From Pseudomonadota bacterium (GTDB lineage: Bacteria > Pseudomonadota > Alphaproteobacteria > Rhizobiales > Rhizobiaceae), in the NCBI GenBank assembly GCA_023399465.1, contig JAEWPB010000172.1, positions 1-23,610 on the forward strand: DNA of 23,610 nt. The letters are read 5' to 3'. Every line of letters begins with the position of its first letter. The first letter of the stretch is position 1. The notes under the pieces are model-generated. The model worked only from the letters and a program-made list of their open reading frames with translations, made no database searches and was not told the origin of the DNA. Both the position numbers and the translations under genes were made by a program. Positions 1 through 8,381 of this stretch are shown here, in pieces.

Positions 1-1417
1 GCTCGGCGGACGGCGCCTTGTCGATGATGTTCTTCGGGATCACCTCGCCGGAGGGGCCGAGCGCGTCGGGCGGCACCGTGGTGTTGCGCCAGCGCGACAG
101 GCCGTAGACCTGCATCTTGTAGAGGTCCTTGATCGGATTGAAGCCGCCGTTCATGTCACCGTAAAGGGTGGCATAGCCGACCGACATTTCCGACTTGTTG
201 CCCGTGGTCACCACCATCGAGCCGAACTTGTTGGAAATCGCCATCAGGATCGTGCCGCGGGCGCGGCTCTGGAGGTTTTCCTCGGTGATGCCCTCGTCCG
301 TTCCCTCGAAGAGATCGGCGAGCGCTGCCGTAAAGCCCTCGACCGGCTCGGCGATCGGGACGATGTCGTAGCGGCAACCGAGCGCCTTGGCGCAGTCGGC
401 CGCATCCTTCAGCGATTCCTGCGAGGTGAAGCGATAGGGCAGCATCACGCAGCGCACGCGCTCCTCGCCCAGCGCATCGACGGCGATCGCCGCGCAGATG
501 GCGGAATCGATGCCGCCGGACAGGCCGAGAACGACATTCTTGAAGCCGTTCTTGTTCACGTAGTCGCGGAAGCCGAGCATGCAGGCGCGGTAGTCCGCCT
601 CCTCCGTTTCAGGAATGCGCGACATCGGCCCTTCGTGGCATTCCCACCCCTCGGCTCCGCGTCTCCAGGTGGTGACAGCCAGCGCTTCCTCGAACTGGCT
701 CATCTGGAAGGCCAGCGTCTTGTCGGCATTCAATCCGAAGCTGGCGCCGTCGAACACCAGTTCGTCCTGGCCGCCGACCTGATTGGCATAGACGAGAGGG
801 AGCCCGGTTTCGATCACCTGCTTCAGCACCACCTGATGGCGGATGTCGAGCTTGCCGCGGTAGAAGGGCGAGCCGTTCGGCGACAACAGGATTTCCGCAC
901 CGCTTTCGGCCAATGTCTCGCAGACCCCGAGATCGCCCCAGATATCCTCGCAGATCGGAACGCCGATCCTGACGCCACGGAAGTTCACCGGCCCCGGCAT
1001 CGCGCCCTGATCGAAAACCCGTTTCTCATCGAATTCGCCGTAGTTCGGCAGATCGACCTTGTCGCGTACGGCGATGACCTTGCCGCCATCGAGCACGGCA
1101 ATCGCGTTGTGACGCAACTCCCCGTTCGAGCGGGGAAAGCCTATGATCACCCCGGGCCCGCCATCGGCGGTATCGGCGGCGAACTCGTCCACAGCTTTTT
1201 GACAGGCGTTAAGAAACGCCGGCTTCAGCACCAGATCTTCCGGCGGATAGCCGGAAATGAAAAGCTCGGTCAACACAAGGAGATCGGCGCCCTGGCGGGC
1301 CGCGTCGGCGCGTGCTTCGCGCGCCTTTGCGAGATTGCCGGCGATGTCGCCGACGGTCGGATTGAACTGGCCGATGGCGATGCGCAACGTCTGGGGAAAT
1401 GCATTTTGCTGTGTCAT
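1..1417 (-). CDS. nadE: Glutamine-dependent NAD+ synthetase (3' end outside the window)
   Basis: This enzyme makes NAD+ from nicotinic acid adenine dinucleotide, using ATP and ammonia released from glutamine in its own amidase domain (cytosolic last step of NAD synthesis). I translated 472 codons from an ATG at 1417; the C-terminus runs off the left edge. The N-terminal half is a nitrilase-fold glutaminase with a visible Glu-Lys-Cys triad: E51 in LTELFISGYPPEDL, K120 in RDKVDLPNYGE and C156 in GVPICEDIWGD. The C-terminal half is the synthetase, with the ATP-pyrophosphatase P-loop SGGIDS at residues 300-305, followed by segments such as TTGNKSEMSVGYATLYGD. Bacterial two-domain NadE proteins are usually around 550-680 residues, so roughly the last 80 or more are missing. 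It is transcribed away from the membrane phosphotransferase gene. Identity is near certain; only the truncation is notable. Confidence 0.96.
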   Translation of the reverse strand, partial: MTQQNAFPQTLRIAIGQFNPTVGDIAGNLAKAREARADAARQGADLLVLTELFISGYPPEDLVLKPAFLNACQKAVDEFAADTADGGPGVIIGFPRSNGELRHNAIAVLDGGKVIAVRDKVDLPNYGEFDEKRVFDQGAMPGPVNFRGVRIGVPICEDIWGDLGVCETLAESGAEILLSPNGSPFYRGKLDIRHQVVLKQVIETGLPLVYANQVGGQDELVFDGASFGLNADKTLAFQMSQFEEALAVTTWRRGAEGWECHEGPMSRIPETEEADYRACMLGFRDYVNKNGFKNVVLGLSGGIDSAICAAIAVDALGEERVRCVMLPYRFTSQESLKDAADCAKALGCRYDIVPIAEPVEGFTAALADLFEGTDEGITEENLQSRARGTILMAISNKFGSMVVTTGNKSEMSVGYATLYGDMNGGFNPIKDLYKMQVYGLSRWRNTTVPPDALGPSGEVIPKNIIDKAPSAE

Positions 1418-1553
1418 TGCTTCCGTTTACCGTGTGAGCGAGGGCGCCGCAACGGAGGCCCTCCCGAATCCCTTTAAAATGAACAGGAGCCGCGGTCCTG
1501 CCAGCGCCACATTGCTGTAGTTTGTCGGTTCATCTGGCATTCATGACAGCCAT

Positions 1554-3527
1554 GTGACAATACGATCAAACTTATATGAAATCCCGGAGATAGTGTTGGC
1601 TGAGTTTATATCTGAAGCTGCGATCAGCAGCCGATCGAATGACCTTGTGCTCGAGGCGGACCGCGCTTTCCGCCGGCACCCTGCCGTGCGCCTTGCGCGC
1701 ACCTTGTGCCTGTCTCTGTTGATGTCAGCCATTATCGTCTCCGCAGTCGAATGGGTCGCGCGCGGCGCGCTCGGTCCGGTCGGCAACTTCCTGTTCTCGA
1801 CGTCGCGCCCGGGAATGACGACCGTCATCGTGCTCACCATGATCATGCTGGCGCTCGATGCCGCGTTCGGCCGCGTGCACCAGTCGATCCTGGTCGTCGC
1901 GCCGCTGGTGATCATCCCCGCCTTCCTGTCGCGCCAGAAGCAGTTCTACCTGTCCGACCCGCTCTACCCCACCGACCTGCTGTTCGGCCGCCAGATCATG
2001 GAACTGATGCCGGTCATGGTGCGTGACCGGCCGTTCACCGCCATAGCGCTTGCCGTCGGTATCGTGCTTTCGGTCGTGGCGCTTGTCTATGTCTGGCGAC
2101 ATGCCTGGCGGCGCCTGCCGCGCCTGTCCGGTCGCGGTCGGCTCGTCCGGGTCATCGCCTGCGTGCCGCTCGTCGCCACCTTCTTCGCGATGATGGACTA
2201 CAGCCAGTATTCCTGGGCCCGCGACCGGCTGCAGGTCATCCCGATGATGTGGGACCAGAAGGAAAACTATAACCACAACGGCTTCCTGATGGCCTTCGCC
2301 TTCAACGCGCCGATGGCCAACGTCACCGCGCCCAAGGGCTATTCCGGCGAAGCGATCGCCACTATTCCATCGCCCGCGATACCGGTGACCGCCACGAGTG
2401 AAGCCAAGCCCGACGTGATCGTGCTGATGAGCGAGTCGCTCTGGGATCCGACCCGGTTGCCCGGCGTCACGTTCAGCGAAGACCCGATGCCGACCATTCG
2501 CGCCAACCAGTCCGGCCACGTCTTCTCGCCCGAGTTCGGCGGCATGACTGCCAATGTCGAGTTCGAGGCGCTTACCGGCTTCTCCAACGCCTTCCTGCCC
2601 TATGGCAGCATTCCCTATCAGCAGTATGTACGCCGCTCGGTGCCGTCGCTGGCGACCTTCTTCCGCTCGGAGGGCTATGCCGCCCGCGCCATCCATCCCT
2701 TCCAGGGCTGGTTCTGGAACCGATCCGAAGTCTACAAGTCCTTCGGCTTCGAGGAATTCCATTCGGAGGAGAACCTGCCGGCGATGGAAAAGCGCGGCAT
2801 CTTTGCCTCCGATGAGTCGCTGACCAGGGAAATCATGCGCCAGGCCGATGGCATGGACCGGCCGTTCTTCTTCTTCGCCGTCACCCTGCAGGGACACGGC
2901 CCCTACGAGCCCAACCGCTATGTCAGCAACACCATCGGCATCGAGGGGGATCTGTCCGACGCCGACCGCAACACGCTCGCAACCTACGCCCAGGGGGTGA
3001 AGGAAGCCGACACCAGCCTCAAGGAACTGATGGAGTGGGCGAAGAAGCGCGACCGCGAGACGATCATCGTGCTCTTCGGCGACCACCTGCCGCCACTCGG
3101 CAAGGTCTACACCTCGACCGGCTACATGCCGCAGCAGGTGGCCACCCGCAAGGCGCCGCTCGACGTGATGAAGCGCGAGCATGAAACGCCGCTGGTCGTC
3201 TGGTCGAACCGGACCGGCACCAGGAAGGACGTCGGCACCATCAGCCCGTCGCTGCTGTCGAACCAGGTCGTGTCGCTCGCCGGCTTCAAGGACCCCTACT
3301 ACACCGGCTTCCTCGGCCGCGTGCACAAGAAATACGCGATCATCGACCGCCACCAGCTCGTCTCGGTCCGGCATGAAGCCCAGCCCGACTGGCAGATGAA
3401 GGACAGGAAGATCGATCCGCTGATCCGCAACTACCAGCTCCTACAGCACGACATGATCTTCGGGGATCAGCACGGCCTGCAGCGCTTCTTCCCCGGCCAC
3501 GCCTGGGCGACCGGCGCCGGCTCCTGA
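1554..3527 (+). CDS. Membrane sulfatase-fold phosphotransferase (LTA synthase / MdoB-like)
   Basis: This is an inner-membrane enzyme of the alkaline-phosphatase/sulfatase superfamily, closest in layout to phosphoglycerol transferases (LtaS, OpgB/MdoB, and the rhizobial cyclic-glucan modifier CgmB). About five hydrophobic segments (near residues 48-65, 89-105, 110-125, 161-180, 198-214) precede a periplasmic catalytic domain. The metal and nucleophile residues are visible: E294 in LMSESLWD, T332 in GGMTANVEFEALTG (the position of the LtaS catalytic Thr), H448 in LQGHGPY, and D510-H511 in LFGDHLPP. Transfer of phosphoglycerol to periplasmic glucans is family inference; the substrate cannot be read from sequence. 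The start is uncertain. The listed GTG at 1554 has no clear ribosome-binding site, whereas GGAG at 1586-1589 precedes in-frame GTG 1593 and, at better spacing, TTG 1596. Those starts would shorten the protein by 13-14 residues. Confidence 0.85.
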   Translation: MTIRSNLYEIPEIVLAEFISEAAISSRSNDLVLEADRAFRRHPAVRLARTLCLSLLMSAIIVSAVEWVARGALGPVGNFLFSTSRPGMTTVIVLTMIMLALDAAFGRVHQSILVVAPLVIIPAFLSRQKQFYLSDPLYPTDLLFGRQIMELMPVMVRDRPFTAIALAVGIVLSVVALVYVWRHAWRRLPRLSGRGRLVRVIACVPLVATFFAMMDYSQYSWARDRLQVIPMMWDQKENYNHNGFLMAFAFNAPMANVTAPKGYSGEAIATIPSPAIPVTATSEAKPDVIVLMSESLWDPTRLPGVTFSEDPMPTIRANQSGHVFSPEFGGMTANVEFEALTGFSNAFLPYGSIPYQQYVRRSVPSLATFFRSEGYAARAIHPFQGWFWNRSEVYKSFGFEEFHSEENLPAMEKRGIFASDESLTREIMRQADGMDRPFFFFAVTLQGHGPYEPNRYVSNTIGIEGDLSDADRNTLATYAQGVKEADTSLKELMEWAKKRDRETIIVLFGDHLPPLGKVYTSTGYMPQQVATRKAPLDVMKREHETPLVVWSNRTGTRKDVGTISPSLLSNQVVSLAGFKDPYYTGFLGRVHKKYAIIDRHQLVSVRHEAQPDWQMKDRKIDPLIRNYQLLQHDMIFGDQHGLQRFFPGHAWATGAGS

Positions 3528-3540
3528 TCGCTACAAATGG

Positions 3541-3566
3541 CCGCGCGCAGTTGAAATTGCGCGCGG
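3541..3566. terminator. GC-rich hairpin after the phosphotransferase gene
   Basis: A perfect 9-bp stem, CCGCGCGCA (3541-3549) with TGCGCGCGG (3558-3566), closes an 8-nt loop 14 bases after the stop codon. There is no strong T-run after it, so it may be a weak intrinsic terminator or an mRNA-stabilising hairpin. TTGACA at 3567-3572 directly follows and could be a -35 box for the next gene, but no convincing -10 lies 17 nt downstream. Confidence 0.5.
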
Positions 3567-3698
3567 TTGACAATACTAGTCAGCCACACGGCACTGCACT
3601 GGCGAGGGCAGTGTCACCGGCGCCCAACTCCAGATCCCGTTCAACGGCGAGAGGCGACGGACGCAAAACGTAGCATCCATCGGTCGGGAGCGACGTCC

Positions 3699-4235
3699 AT
3701 GTCCATACTTCGCGGGCTCGAACACCTGCGTTTCGGCAGGAACCACGGCAGTATCGGCGATATCGAAAAACGCGTCATCGAAAAGACGCGCGAACGCCAG
3801 ATCGTGTCCACCGACGTCAACGCAGCGCTTTCCGCCCAGGCGAGCTTCGGCGAGCGACTGGCCGACAGGATCGCCAGGGTTGGCGGCTCGTGGACCTTCA
3901 TCATCTGCTTCATCAGCTTTCTGTTCGTGTGGGCGCTGCTCAATACCTACCTGATCATCGTCCAGCCGTTCGATCCCTATCCGTTCATCTTCCTCAATCT
4001 CGTGCTGTCGATGGTCGCCGCGATCCAGGCGCCGATCATCATGATGTCGCAGAACCGGCAGGCGGCACGCGACCGCTTCGAGGCTGCCAAGGACTACGAG
4101 ATCAACCTCAAGGCCGAGATCGAGGTTCTGTCGCTCCACCAGAAGCTCGACCTCCAGGTGATTGCCGAACTTGCCGAACTGCGTGACGACGTCCGCCGCC
4201 TCACCGCCCGGCTCGACGCCGGCGACAGTCGTTGA
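3699..4235 (+). CDS. DUF1003 family membrane protein
   Basis: A 178-residue protein of the DUF1003 family, whose biochemical role is unknown. Visible features are a soluble N-terminus, two transmembrane segments near residues 65-87 and 95-115, and a charged, probably coiled-coil C-terminus (about 120-175). Family signatures are the FDPYPFIFLN stretch between the helices and the following MMSQNRQAARDR. The start at 3699 is preferred because GGGAG lies 8 nt upstream. The frame is open further upstream to 3567, but that extension is low-complexity and lacks a ribosome-binding site. The gene follows the phosphotransferase gene on the same strand after a hairpin, so it is probably transcribed separately, at least in part. 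It converges with the GFA gene downstream, and no clear terminator is visible in the 77-bp gap. Confidence 0.85.
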   Translation: MSILRGLEHLRFGRNHGSIGDIEKRVIEKTRERQIVSTDVNAALSAQASFGERLADRIARVGGSWTFIICFISFLFVWALLNTYLIIVQPFDPYPFIFLNLVLSMVAAIQAPIIMMSQNRQAARDRFEAAKDYEINLKAEIEVLSLHQKLDLQVIAELAELRDDVRRLTARLDAGDSR

Positions 4236-4312
4236 CGTTCAACCGATCCGGATACAAGCGCGGCTGCCTGTGCCACCTACCGTTACGGAAATAACCTCAC
4301 GTTGCGGCAGTT

Positions 4313-4735
4313 CTACGCCTCGGGCGCGACCTTGAGCGCCGGCGTGGAGCGCGGATACTGCGGCAGGCCGTCATTGAGCTCGTAGAACGCGCCCTTGTCG
4401 GCGCAGAAGATGTGATAGCCCATCTTCAGGCCCGTCTCGCCATCGAAGGCACCGGCCATGATCGAGATCTTGTCGTCGTCCTCCCCCTGCCAGAACAGCG
4501 CCGATCCGCAGGTCCGGCAGAAGCCGCGCCGCGCGTATGAACTGGCACGGTACCACGTCACGTTCTCCTCGCCCTCGAGCTCGAAGGCATCGAGCCCGAC
4601 ATTGGTGGCGGCATAATAGAGGCCGGTCTGCTTGCGGCACTGCGAACAATGGCATGCGACGACCTCGCGAAGCGGTCCCTTCGCCCGGAAGCGGACGGCA
4701 CCGCAAAGACAGCTGCCCGTATTGATTTCCTGCAT
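4313..4735 (-). CDS. GFA-family zinc protein (glutathione-dependent formaldehyde-activating fold)
   Basis: A 140-residue single-domain protein of the GFA/CENP-V family, a zinc-binding fold named after glutathione-dependent formaldehyde-activating enzyme. The zinc-site cysteines are visible as CLC at residues 9-11, CHCSQC at 28-33 and CRTC at 73-76. Small stand-alone members like this are common in proteobacteria and mostly lack assigned substrates, so a role in formaldehyde detoxification should not be assumed. The start at 4735 has the purine-rich AGAGGG about 7 nt upstream. It is divergent from the M50 protease gene, with a 198-bp shared upstream region. Confidence 0.9.
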   Translation of the reverse strand: MQEINTGSCLCGAVRFRAKGPLREVVACHCSQCRKQTGLYYAATNVGLDAFELEGEENVTWYRASSYARRGFCRTCGSALFWQGEDDDKISIMAGAFDGETGLKMGYHIFCADKGAFYELNDGLPQYPRSTPALKVAPEA

Positions 4736-4933
4736 GTCGTTCCCTCTCTTTTGTCGTGTGGGAGGACATCCGAACGGGTCGGGCCGGTCAAATTCAAATT
4801 GTTGAGCTTTCCCTTCAAAAACAATGATCCGGGCATAGGCGCCCGCCCCCGTTGACAACCTCTGCGGCGCAAGGTTGAGATCGCGCCACGACCTCGCCTC
4901 CGGCTCTCGACTGCCGATCTCTCTGGATATCCG

Positions 4934-6184
4934 ATGAATCTCGCTCTCTCCGCCGCGCTGCTCGGCCTCCTCACGCTCGGCGCAATCTACCGTCTTCTCG
5001 TCCAGGCCGGGCGTGGAGAACGCTTCATCACCCTGTCGCGCGCCTGCGACCTGCCGCCGGAGGAAGCCTGGCGACGGCTGAACCAGGCATGGGAAAACAC
5101 CTGCCTCACCTTCCGCCGCGTCGACCGGATCGAAAACCTCGCCGACGGCAGCCGCGCCGCCTATACCCTGTTTCGCAACCGGCCGAGGGCGATCCGGGTG
5201 CGCTCCCTCGCCGGCCTGCCGCAGGGCAGCCTCGGCATGTCGGTCGCCGGCGGTTCGGGCCAGAAGCTGGACGAGATCTGGACGATCGAGGCAAACGGGG
5301 CGGCAAGCAGGGTGACCGTCGAGATCCGGGCAAAGGTGCTGTGGCTGGCGATTCCCCTGCTGATCCTTGCCGCCCGCAGCCGGCTCCGGCTGTTTGCAGT
5401 CGGAGCCCATGATTATGCTGTGGCGCCACGTCAGGTGACCGTCAACGCTGCCACGCCGCCGAGGGCGCAGCCGAAACCCGCCCCGATCACCGGCTTCAAC
5501 CCGTCCGACTACACCTACGAGATCCTGATCTCGCTCATTGCCTTCGCCTCGTTCGTCGTGCAGTTCGACATGGCCTCGGCAATCCAGCTGACGGCGGTCA
5601 TCCTGCTGCATGAATACGGCCACCTGCTCGCCTATCAGCTGACGGGCAAGAAGGGCAACCGGATGATGCTGGTGCCGTTCATGGGTGGCATCGCGGTCTC
5701 CAGTTCCGAGCACAGGTCGGAATTCGAGCGCGCCGTCTGCGCTCTCGCGGGCCCGGCGCTCTGCGTGCCGCTTTCCATCGTCGCGTTCGCCTACTCCTAT
5801 TTTGCGGAGGACTACTCGACCTCGGTCGAATGGGCGACGGGCATCGCATACTTCAGCTGCCTGCTCAACGCGCTCAACCTGCTGCCGATCTTTCCGCTCG
5901 ACGGCAGCCAGGTCGCCGAGGGCTACCTGCGCTCCTTCGTCCGGGGCAGCCTTCTGCCGCTGATGCTGATCCTCAGCCTCGTCGGCCTGATGGTGCTGGT
6001 CTATCTCGACTACAAGCAGATGGCGCTGCTTATCGGCTTGCTCGGCCTGCCGCGGTTGCTGCGCCGCGCGGACACGCCGTCGAAGCGGCCGATGTCCGCG
6101 CGCGAAAGCGCGATTATCGGCGTCGCCTTCGCCATCACCGCCCTTACCCATGGCGGCATCTACTATATCTGGTGGATCGCCTGA
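4934..6184 (+). CDS. M50-family intramembrane metalloprotease with an extra N-terminal domain
   Basis: A 416-residue membrane protein. The C-terminal part (about 195-375) is a site-2-protease-like M50 core: zinc motif HEYGH at 226-230 within a hydrophobic helix, and the second zinc-ligand motif NLLPIFPLDGSQ at 315-326, including the LDG aspartate. Four to six further hydrophobic segments surround these. The N-terminus has one membrane anchor (about 3-22) and then roughly 110 soluble residues (30-140) whose spacing of beta-like strands resembles an SRPBCC/START-type domain. That assignment is by eye and tentative. A second hydrophobic stretch at 135-147 separates it from the protease. No PDZ domain is seen, so it is not an RseP-type enzyme. 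Substrate is unknown. TTGACA at 4852-4857 may be a -35 element, but the -10 is poor. Confidence 0.85.
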   Translation: MNLALSAALLGLLTLGAIYRLLVQAGRGERFITLSRACDLPPEEAWRRLNQAWENTCLTFRRVDRIENLADGSRAAYTLFRNRPRAIRVRSLAGLPQGSLGMSVAGGSGQKLDEIWTIEANGAASRVTVEIRAKVLWLAIPLLILAARSRLRLFAVGAHDYAVAPRQVTVNAATPPRAQPKPAPITGFNPSDYTYEILISLIAFASFVVQFDMASAIQLTAVILLHEYGHLLAYQLTGKKGNRMMLVPFMGGIAVSSSEHRSEFERAVCALAGPALCVPLSIVAFAYSYFAEDYSTSVEWATGIAYFSCLLNALNLLPIFPLDGSQVAEGYLRSFVRGSLLPLMLILSLVGLMVLVYLDYKQMALLIGLLGLPRLLRRADTPSKRPMSARESAIIGVAFAITALTHGGIYYIWWIA

Positions 6185-6196
6185 GAACGGGAGGCC

Positions 6197-6217
6197 CCGC
6201 CTGCCATCGCGAGGCGG
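6197..6217. terminator. Small hairpin between convergent genes
   Basis: CCGCCT (6197-6202) pairs with AGGCGG (6212-6217) across a 9-nt loop, between the stop codons of the M50 gene and the LysR gene. The stem is only 6 bp and lacks a T-run, so a terminator role is weakly supported. Confidence 0.25.
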
Positions 6218-6237
6218 AATAGAGCCGATATCAAGGC

Positions 6238-7128
6238 CTAGCTTGCGAGAGCGAGGCCGCCGTGACGGGTAATCTCGTTCCGGATCTCGGCGACGAGCGT
6301 ATCGAGGGCGGGGTTTCTCGCCTTGCGGGCGCGGCGCACCACGTAGGCCAGCGCGGGAGGTTGCGGAAGGCGCTGCGTGACGACCTGCATCTCGGGGCGC
6401 AGGTGACGCTGACTGAGCAGCGCCAGCCCCATCGCCGAATTGACTGCCGAGATGATCCCCGCGGCGCTGGCGCACTCGAACACGGTTTCCAGAACAAGGC
6501 CGCCGTCTTGCCCGATATCGAGCGCCCATCGACGATAGAAGCATTCGTCGTCGAAGGACAGGAACGGAACCGGTCCCCGCTCCGGCAGCACCAGCTCGGG
6601 ATGCTTGACCCAGTGCAATTGCTCTCGAAACAGCACGACATCGGTCGGGCGGACTTCATGGTCGAACACCTGCACGATCGCGGCGTCTATCTCCCCTCGC
6701 TCCAGCATCCCCCGCAGGACCAGGCTCATGCGGACCTTCGTGCGCACCGAGACCTGAGGATGAACGCGGCGGAACCGCCCGAGTATGCTTGCAAGGTCAG
6801 TGCACGCGGTGTCTTCGGTCAGCCCGAGAGCGATGCGGCCCGACAGCGAGGTCTTGGACAGGCTCAGGAGCGCCTCGTCATGAAGGCTCAGTATGCGGCC
6901 CGCATACGCCAGCAACTCCTCGCCCGCGGTGGTGAACATCGCACCGCCCGGCTTGCGGCTGAGCAGTTCGCAATCAAGGCTTGCTTCGAGCCGCCTGATC
7001 TTGTGGCTGACTGCGGATTGCGACAGGCCCAAGGCCTCGGCGGCGCGCGTAACGCCGCCGTTGTGGCGAACCGCGGACAGGGCGCGCAGGGCATCGATTT
7101 CCAGGCGTCGGCCGTTGATTTCGCTCAT
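6238..7128 (-). CDS. LysR-family transcriptional regulator
   Basis: A 296-residue LysR-type regulator. An N-terminal winged helix-turn-helix spans about residues 10-68, with the recognition region GGVTRAAEALGLSQSAVSHK (24-43) followed by IRRLEASLDCELLSRKPGG. The effector-binding domain occupies the rest; the inducer is not predictable. The start at 7128 (MSEINGRRLE) is preferred over the upstream in-frame ATG at 7191. It has a GGAAGACGAG purine stretch just upstream and places the helix-turn-helix at the usual distance from the N-terminus. It is divergent from the EamA exporter gene over about 170 bp, the classic arrangement in which a LysR protein controls its neighbour and itself. Confidence 0.92.
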   Translation of the reverse strand: MSEINGRRLEIDALRALSAVRHNGGVTRAAEALGLSQSAVSHKIRRLEASLDCELLSRKPGGAMFTTAGEELLAYAGRILSLHDEALLSLSKTSLSGRIALGLTEDTACTDLASILGRFRRVHPQVSVRTKVRMSLVLRGMLERGEIDAAIVQVFDHEVRPTDVVLFREQLHWVKHPELVLPERGPVPFLSFDDECFYRRWALDIGQDGGLVLETVFECASAAGIISAVNSAMGLALLSQRHLRPEMQVVTQRLPQPPALAYVVRRARKARNPALDTLVAEIRNEITRHGGLALAS

Positions 7129-7216
7129 CTCTCGTCTTCCACAATGGTTTGTCCGGGGGAGTTTTATGGCCAAATCCGCCCCTGCGCGCAACGCTCCATT
7201 CCAAAATCCACTCGCT

Positions 7217-7244
7217 TGTCATGACCTGATCGAAATCTGTCATG
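7217..7244. promoter_or_regulatory. Candidate LysR operator between the divergent genes
   Basis: TGTCATG occurs at 7217-7223 and again at 7238-7244, exactly 21 bp apart (two helical turns). The same segment forms an interrupted inverted repeat, CATGAC (7220-7225) with GTCATG (7239-7244). It lies 58 bp before the exporter start and 89 bp before the regulator start. Position and symmetry suit a LysR binding region; binding itself is inference. Confidence 0.45.
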
Positions 7245-7301
7245 TGCCAAGGGGCCTGACATCGCTTATGGCAGGCGAATGAATCCCCGCACGAGACATC
7301 C

Positions 7302-8198
7302 ATGACCAGTGAATCCGTAAGTCGCGCCGCTCCCGGCAAGAACCCTTTCCTGTGGCCTCTGATGGCCACGCTGCTGGTCATCGGCTGGAGTTCCGGTTTT
7401 GTCGGCATTCGCTATGCCATTGAAGAGGCGAGCGTAATCCTGGTGCTGTTCTGGCGCACGCTTCTGTCGGGACTGATCCTTCTGCCGTTTGCCCTGGCCA
7501 TAGGTCCGCGGCTGCGGCTGCGCGCGGTGCGGGATCAGATGCTGTTCGGCGTCATGTCGGTATTTCTGTATCTTGGCGGCTTCGCGCTGGCGATCGAGCA
7601 GAAGGTGCCCACGGGGCTGGTCGCTCTGATCTCCGACCTCCTGCCCCTGGCGATCGCCGCCTTGGCGCAACCCGTCCTCGGCGAAAGACTGACCAGACGA
7701 CAGTGGACAGGTACCGCCATCGCGGTCGCGGGCGTTTTGATCGTCTCGTTCGACAGCCTGAGTTTCGGTGACGCCCCGGCATGGGCCTATGGCCTGACCG
7801 TCGGTTCCATGCTGGTTTTCGCGGTTGCCTCGGTCTTGCTGCGGCGGGGGCGCGCCTCGTCCATGCCTGTGCATCAGAGCCTCTGCATCCATACGCTGAC
7901 CGGTTCGGCGCTTTTCGGCCTCTGCGCCCTGCTGCAAGGCAATATAGCCCCGCCGATGACCCAGAATTTCGCCATCGGCATGGTCTGGCTGGTGCTCATC
8001 GCAACGTTCGCCGCCTATTTCGTCTACTACACCAGCCTCCGCCTGTTCCCGGTGGCAAAGGTAAGCGCGGCCATCTACCTTAGCCCACCCGTCACGATGC
8101 TGTGGGCCTGGGCGCTCTTTTCCGAGCTGCTGACCGGCGCGATGTTCGTCGGACTGGCGGTGACGATGGTGGGTGTCTGGATGACGACGCGCGGATAG
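7302..8198 (+). CDS. EamA/DMT-superfamily transporter
   Basis: A 298-residue inner-membrane protein of the drug/metabolite transporter superfamily, with two tandem EamA repeats and about ten hydrophobic helices. Typical family stretches are visible: WSSGFVGIRYAIEE near residues 25-38, the end-of-repeat VLGERLTRRQWTGTAIAVAG near 125-145, and the matching YLSPPVTMLWAWALFSELL near 262-280. Members export amino acids, metabolites or drugs, and some import; the substrate is not predictable here. The divergent LysR gene probably regulates it. The ATG at 7302 has only a weak purine stretch (ACGAGA) upstream. Confidence 0.92.
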   Translation: MTSESVSRAAPGKNPFLWPLMATLLVIGWSSGFVGIRYAIEEASVILVLFWRTLLSGLILLPFALAIGPRLRLRAVRDQMLFGVMSVFLYLGGFALAIEQKVPTGLVALISDLLPLAIAALAQPVLGERLTRRQWTGTAIAVAGVLIVSFDSLSFGDAPAWAYGLTVGSMLVFAVASVLLRRGRASSMPVHQSLCIHTLTGSALFGLCALLQGNIAPPMTQNFAIGMVWLVLIATFAAYFVYYTSLRLFPVAKVSAAIYLSPPVTMLWAWALFSELLTGAMFVGLAVTMVGVWMTTRG

Positions 8199-8214
8199 GC
8201 CGTGTACCACCGGG

Positions 8215-8242
8215 AAACGAGGTGAAGCTCCACTTCTCGTTT
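8215..8242 (+). terminator. Hairpin after the EamA gene
   Basis: AAACGA (8215-8220) pairs with TCGTTT (8237-8242), and GAAG (8224-8227) pairs with CTTC (8233-8236), with a 3-nt bulge on the left arm. It begins 17 bases after the exporter stop codon. The T-run is short, so it is a moderate terminator candidate. Confidence 0.4.
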
Positions 8243-8381
8243 GCGGCCGGTCTGCGCTCACCGAGCACGAAACCAAGCCTGTCGACTGAATTCCCGGCCA
8301 AGCCTGAGCGAACTCCAGCCGAATTTCGCCATTTAGATATGATTTGGTGCGACCGCCTGTCCTCCATCGGAGATGACGACC

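Noticed and set aside
635..1477. 280-codon plus-strand frame across nadE
   Set aside because: Antisense to nadE, whose minus-strand translation shows complete glutaminase and synthetase motifs.
1725..3374. 549-codon minus-strand frame inside the phosphotransferase gene
   Set aside because: Antisense shadow: charged, repetitive composition and no family motif, while the plus-strand frame has intact catalytic residues.
3567..3698. Upstream extension of the DUF1003 frame to 3567
   Set aside because: The extension lacks a ribosome-binding site and family similarity, and it starts on the hairpin of the preceding gene. ATG 3699 has GGGAG at proper spacing.
4313..6544. Very long minus-strand reading frame (743 codons) across the M50 gene
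   Set aside because: Only its last 140 codons are real (the GFA protein from 4735). The rest is Arg/Gly/Asp-rich antisense of the M50 gene, a usual artefact of high-GC DNA.
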